Origin: Thermomicrobiaceae bacterium
Lineage (GTDB): Bacteria; Chloroflexota; Chloroflexia; Thermomicrobiales; Thermomicrobiaceae
Assembly (NCBI GenBank): GCA_025966355.1
Contig: JAICWZ010000135.1
Location: forward strand, 1 to 5,735
DNA length: 5,735 bases
Direction: 5' to 3'
Both the position numbers and the translations under genes were made by a program. The notes beneath the pieces are model-generated. The model made no database searches. It was not told the DNA's origin and worked only from the letters and a program-made list of their open reading frames with translations. Shown here piece after piece: positions 5,138 through 5,735 of this stretch (the first letter of the stretch is position 1; every line of letters begins with the position of its first letter).

Positions 5138-5735
5138 ATGGACCGTGACCAGATGCGGGTGAGCGCATCGGAGCCCGCGAGTGAGACGAACAGAGCGCCG
5201 AAAGCGGGGATGGCGGTCAGAAACGGGCCGCTCTTCTCGGAACGGCTCAACCGACGGCGGCTGCTGAAAGTCGCCGGTGGCCTCTTGCTGATGAGCGTGG
5301 TCGACATCCATTTCGACGGCCGCGCCGCCGTCGCCGCGACGCGCATGAGCTGGCAGGAGAGCGGCGTCTTCCCGCTGACCGGACTCTATCAGTCGCCGGT
5401 CTTTCAGGCCGATCAAGCCTTCAACAGCGTCGAACTCGTCTGGCAGGGAGATCTGCCGCAGGGCGCCAGCGCCGATTTCGCGGTGCGCGTCAGCACTGAC
5501 GGGAGCAACTGGACCGATTGGATCGAGACACACCTCGATAGCCACGTTCGCTCGCTGTCGGATACGCGGAAATTTCAGGTGCCCGCGCTCGTCTCGCCGA
5601 GTCGCCAGGTGCAATATCGGGTGAATCTCGTTGCCGCACCGGACGGCCCGGCACCGTCGTTGCAGCAGGTCGAACTCGCCTGCGTCGATACGACCGGTCC
5701 AGCGCAGTACATGGATGCACCCAAGCTGATCGACG
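5138..5735 (+). CDS. Tat-exported protein, N-terminal part, resembling secreted amidase-type cell-wall proteins (partial)
   Basis: The first 199 codons are in the window, and the gene runs off the right edge. The ATG has GGGAG at 5128-5132, 5 nt away. A long polar N-region leads to a twin-arginine signal, NRRRLLK (38-44), then the hydrophobic stretch VAGGLLLMSVV (45-55) and possible signal peptidase sites near AAVAA (63-67), so export in folded form is likely. The mature part has a beta-rich look: FNSVELVWQGDLPQGA, then VRVSTDGSNWTDWIE with repeated W-T/S-D-W turns, and QVQYRVNL. This resembles the N-terminal region of secreted N-acetylmuramoyl-L-alanine amidase or PGRP-type proteins in Chloroflexota and Actinobacteria, in which a catalytic domain follows. 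That domain lies outside the window, so the enzyme call is inference. Reading frame and Tat signal are solid. Confidence 0.82.
   Translation, partial: MDRDQMRVSASEPASETNRAPKAGMAVRNGPLFSERLNRRRLLKVAGGLLLMSVVDIHFDGRAAVAATRMSWQESGVFPLTGLYQSPVFQADQAFNSVELVWQGDLPQGASADFAVRVSTDGSNWTDWIETHLDSHVRSLSDTRKFQVPALVSPSRQVQYRVNLVAAPDGPAPSLQQVELACVDTTGPAQYMDAPKLID

Noticed and set aside
4609..5148. Open frame of 179 codons on the plus strand opposite the DUF2085 gene
   Set aside because: It is charged and low in complexity, as expected of the antisense of a membrane protein, and overlaps the divergent promoter region.
5120..5614. Open frame of 164 codons on the minus strand opposite the Tat protein gene
   Set aside because: The plus-strand frame has a Shine-Dalgarno site, a Tat signal and a sensible mature domain. 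The minus frame has none.

Overview
The window reads as part of a GC-rich (roughly 60%), gene-dense bacterial chromosome with strong Shine-Dalgarno sites. The P-loop style of the thymidylate kinase-like protein, the DUF2085 variant and the dispersed hairpin repeat all recall Chloroflexota, perhaps the Thermomicrobia/Sphaerobacter side. This assignment is from memory of protein style, not from a search. No rRNA, tRNA, CRISPR array or insertion sequence is visible.

Layout. Positions 1-67 hold the 3' end of an upstream gene whose TGA overlaps the ATG of a thymidylate kinase-like gene (64-849, +). Only 4 bp separate that gene from a convergent minus-strand block: a DUF2085 membrane protein (4177-5010), a CYTH-CHAD protein (2480-4120), a SixA-type histidine phosphatase (1825-2325), and an ECF sigma factor with a fused SnoaL-like domain (854-1753). 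A 100 bp imperfect hairpin of a dispersed repeat family (2341-2440) lies between the CHAD and SixA genes. At the right edge, a divergent plus-strand gene (from 5138) starts with a Tat signal and runs off the window. It resembles the N-terminal part of secreted amidase-type cell-wall proteins.

How the genes may work together. CHAD domains bind inorganic polyphosphate, and SixA-type phosphatases act on phosphohistidine. The two are often neighbours in bacteria, so the centre of the block is probably a small polyphosphate/phosphohistidine module. The sigma factor probably forms its own unit. In the 71 bp between SixA and the sigma start there is a good match to the promoter reported for SnoaL-fused ECF sigma factors of the ECF41 type (CGTCACA, 16 bp, CGTC), which suggests autoregulation.

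The most notable points are this candidate autoregulatory promoter, the hairpin repeat, and three proteins that have lost a family hallmark residue: Walker A Lys to Arg in the kinase-like protein, the Lys of ExExK to Gln in CYTH, and the two Cys of CxRC in DUF2085. I see no clear evidence of a wholly new defence or mobile system here.
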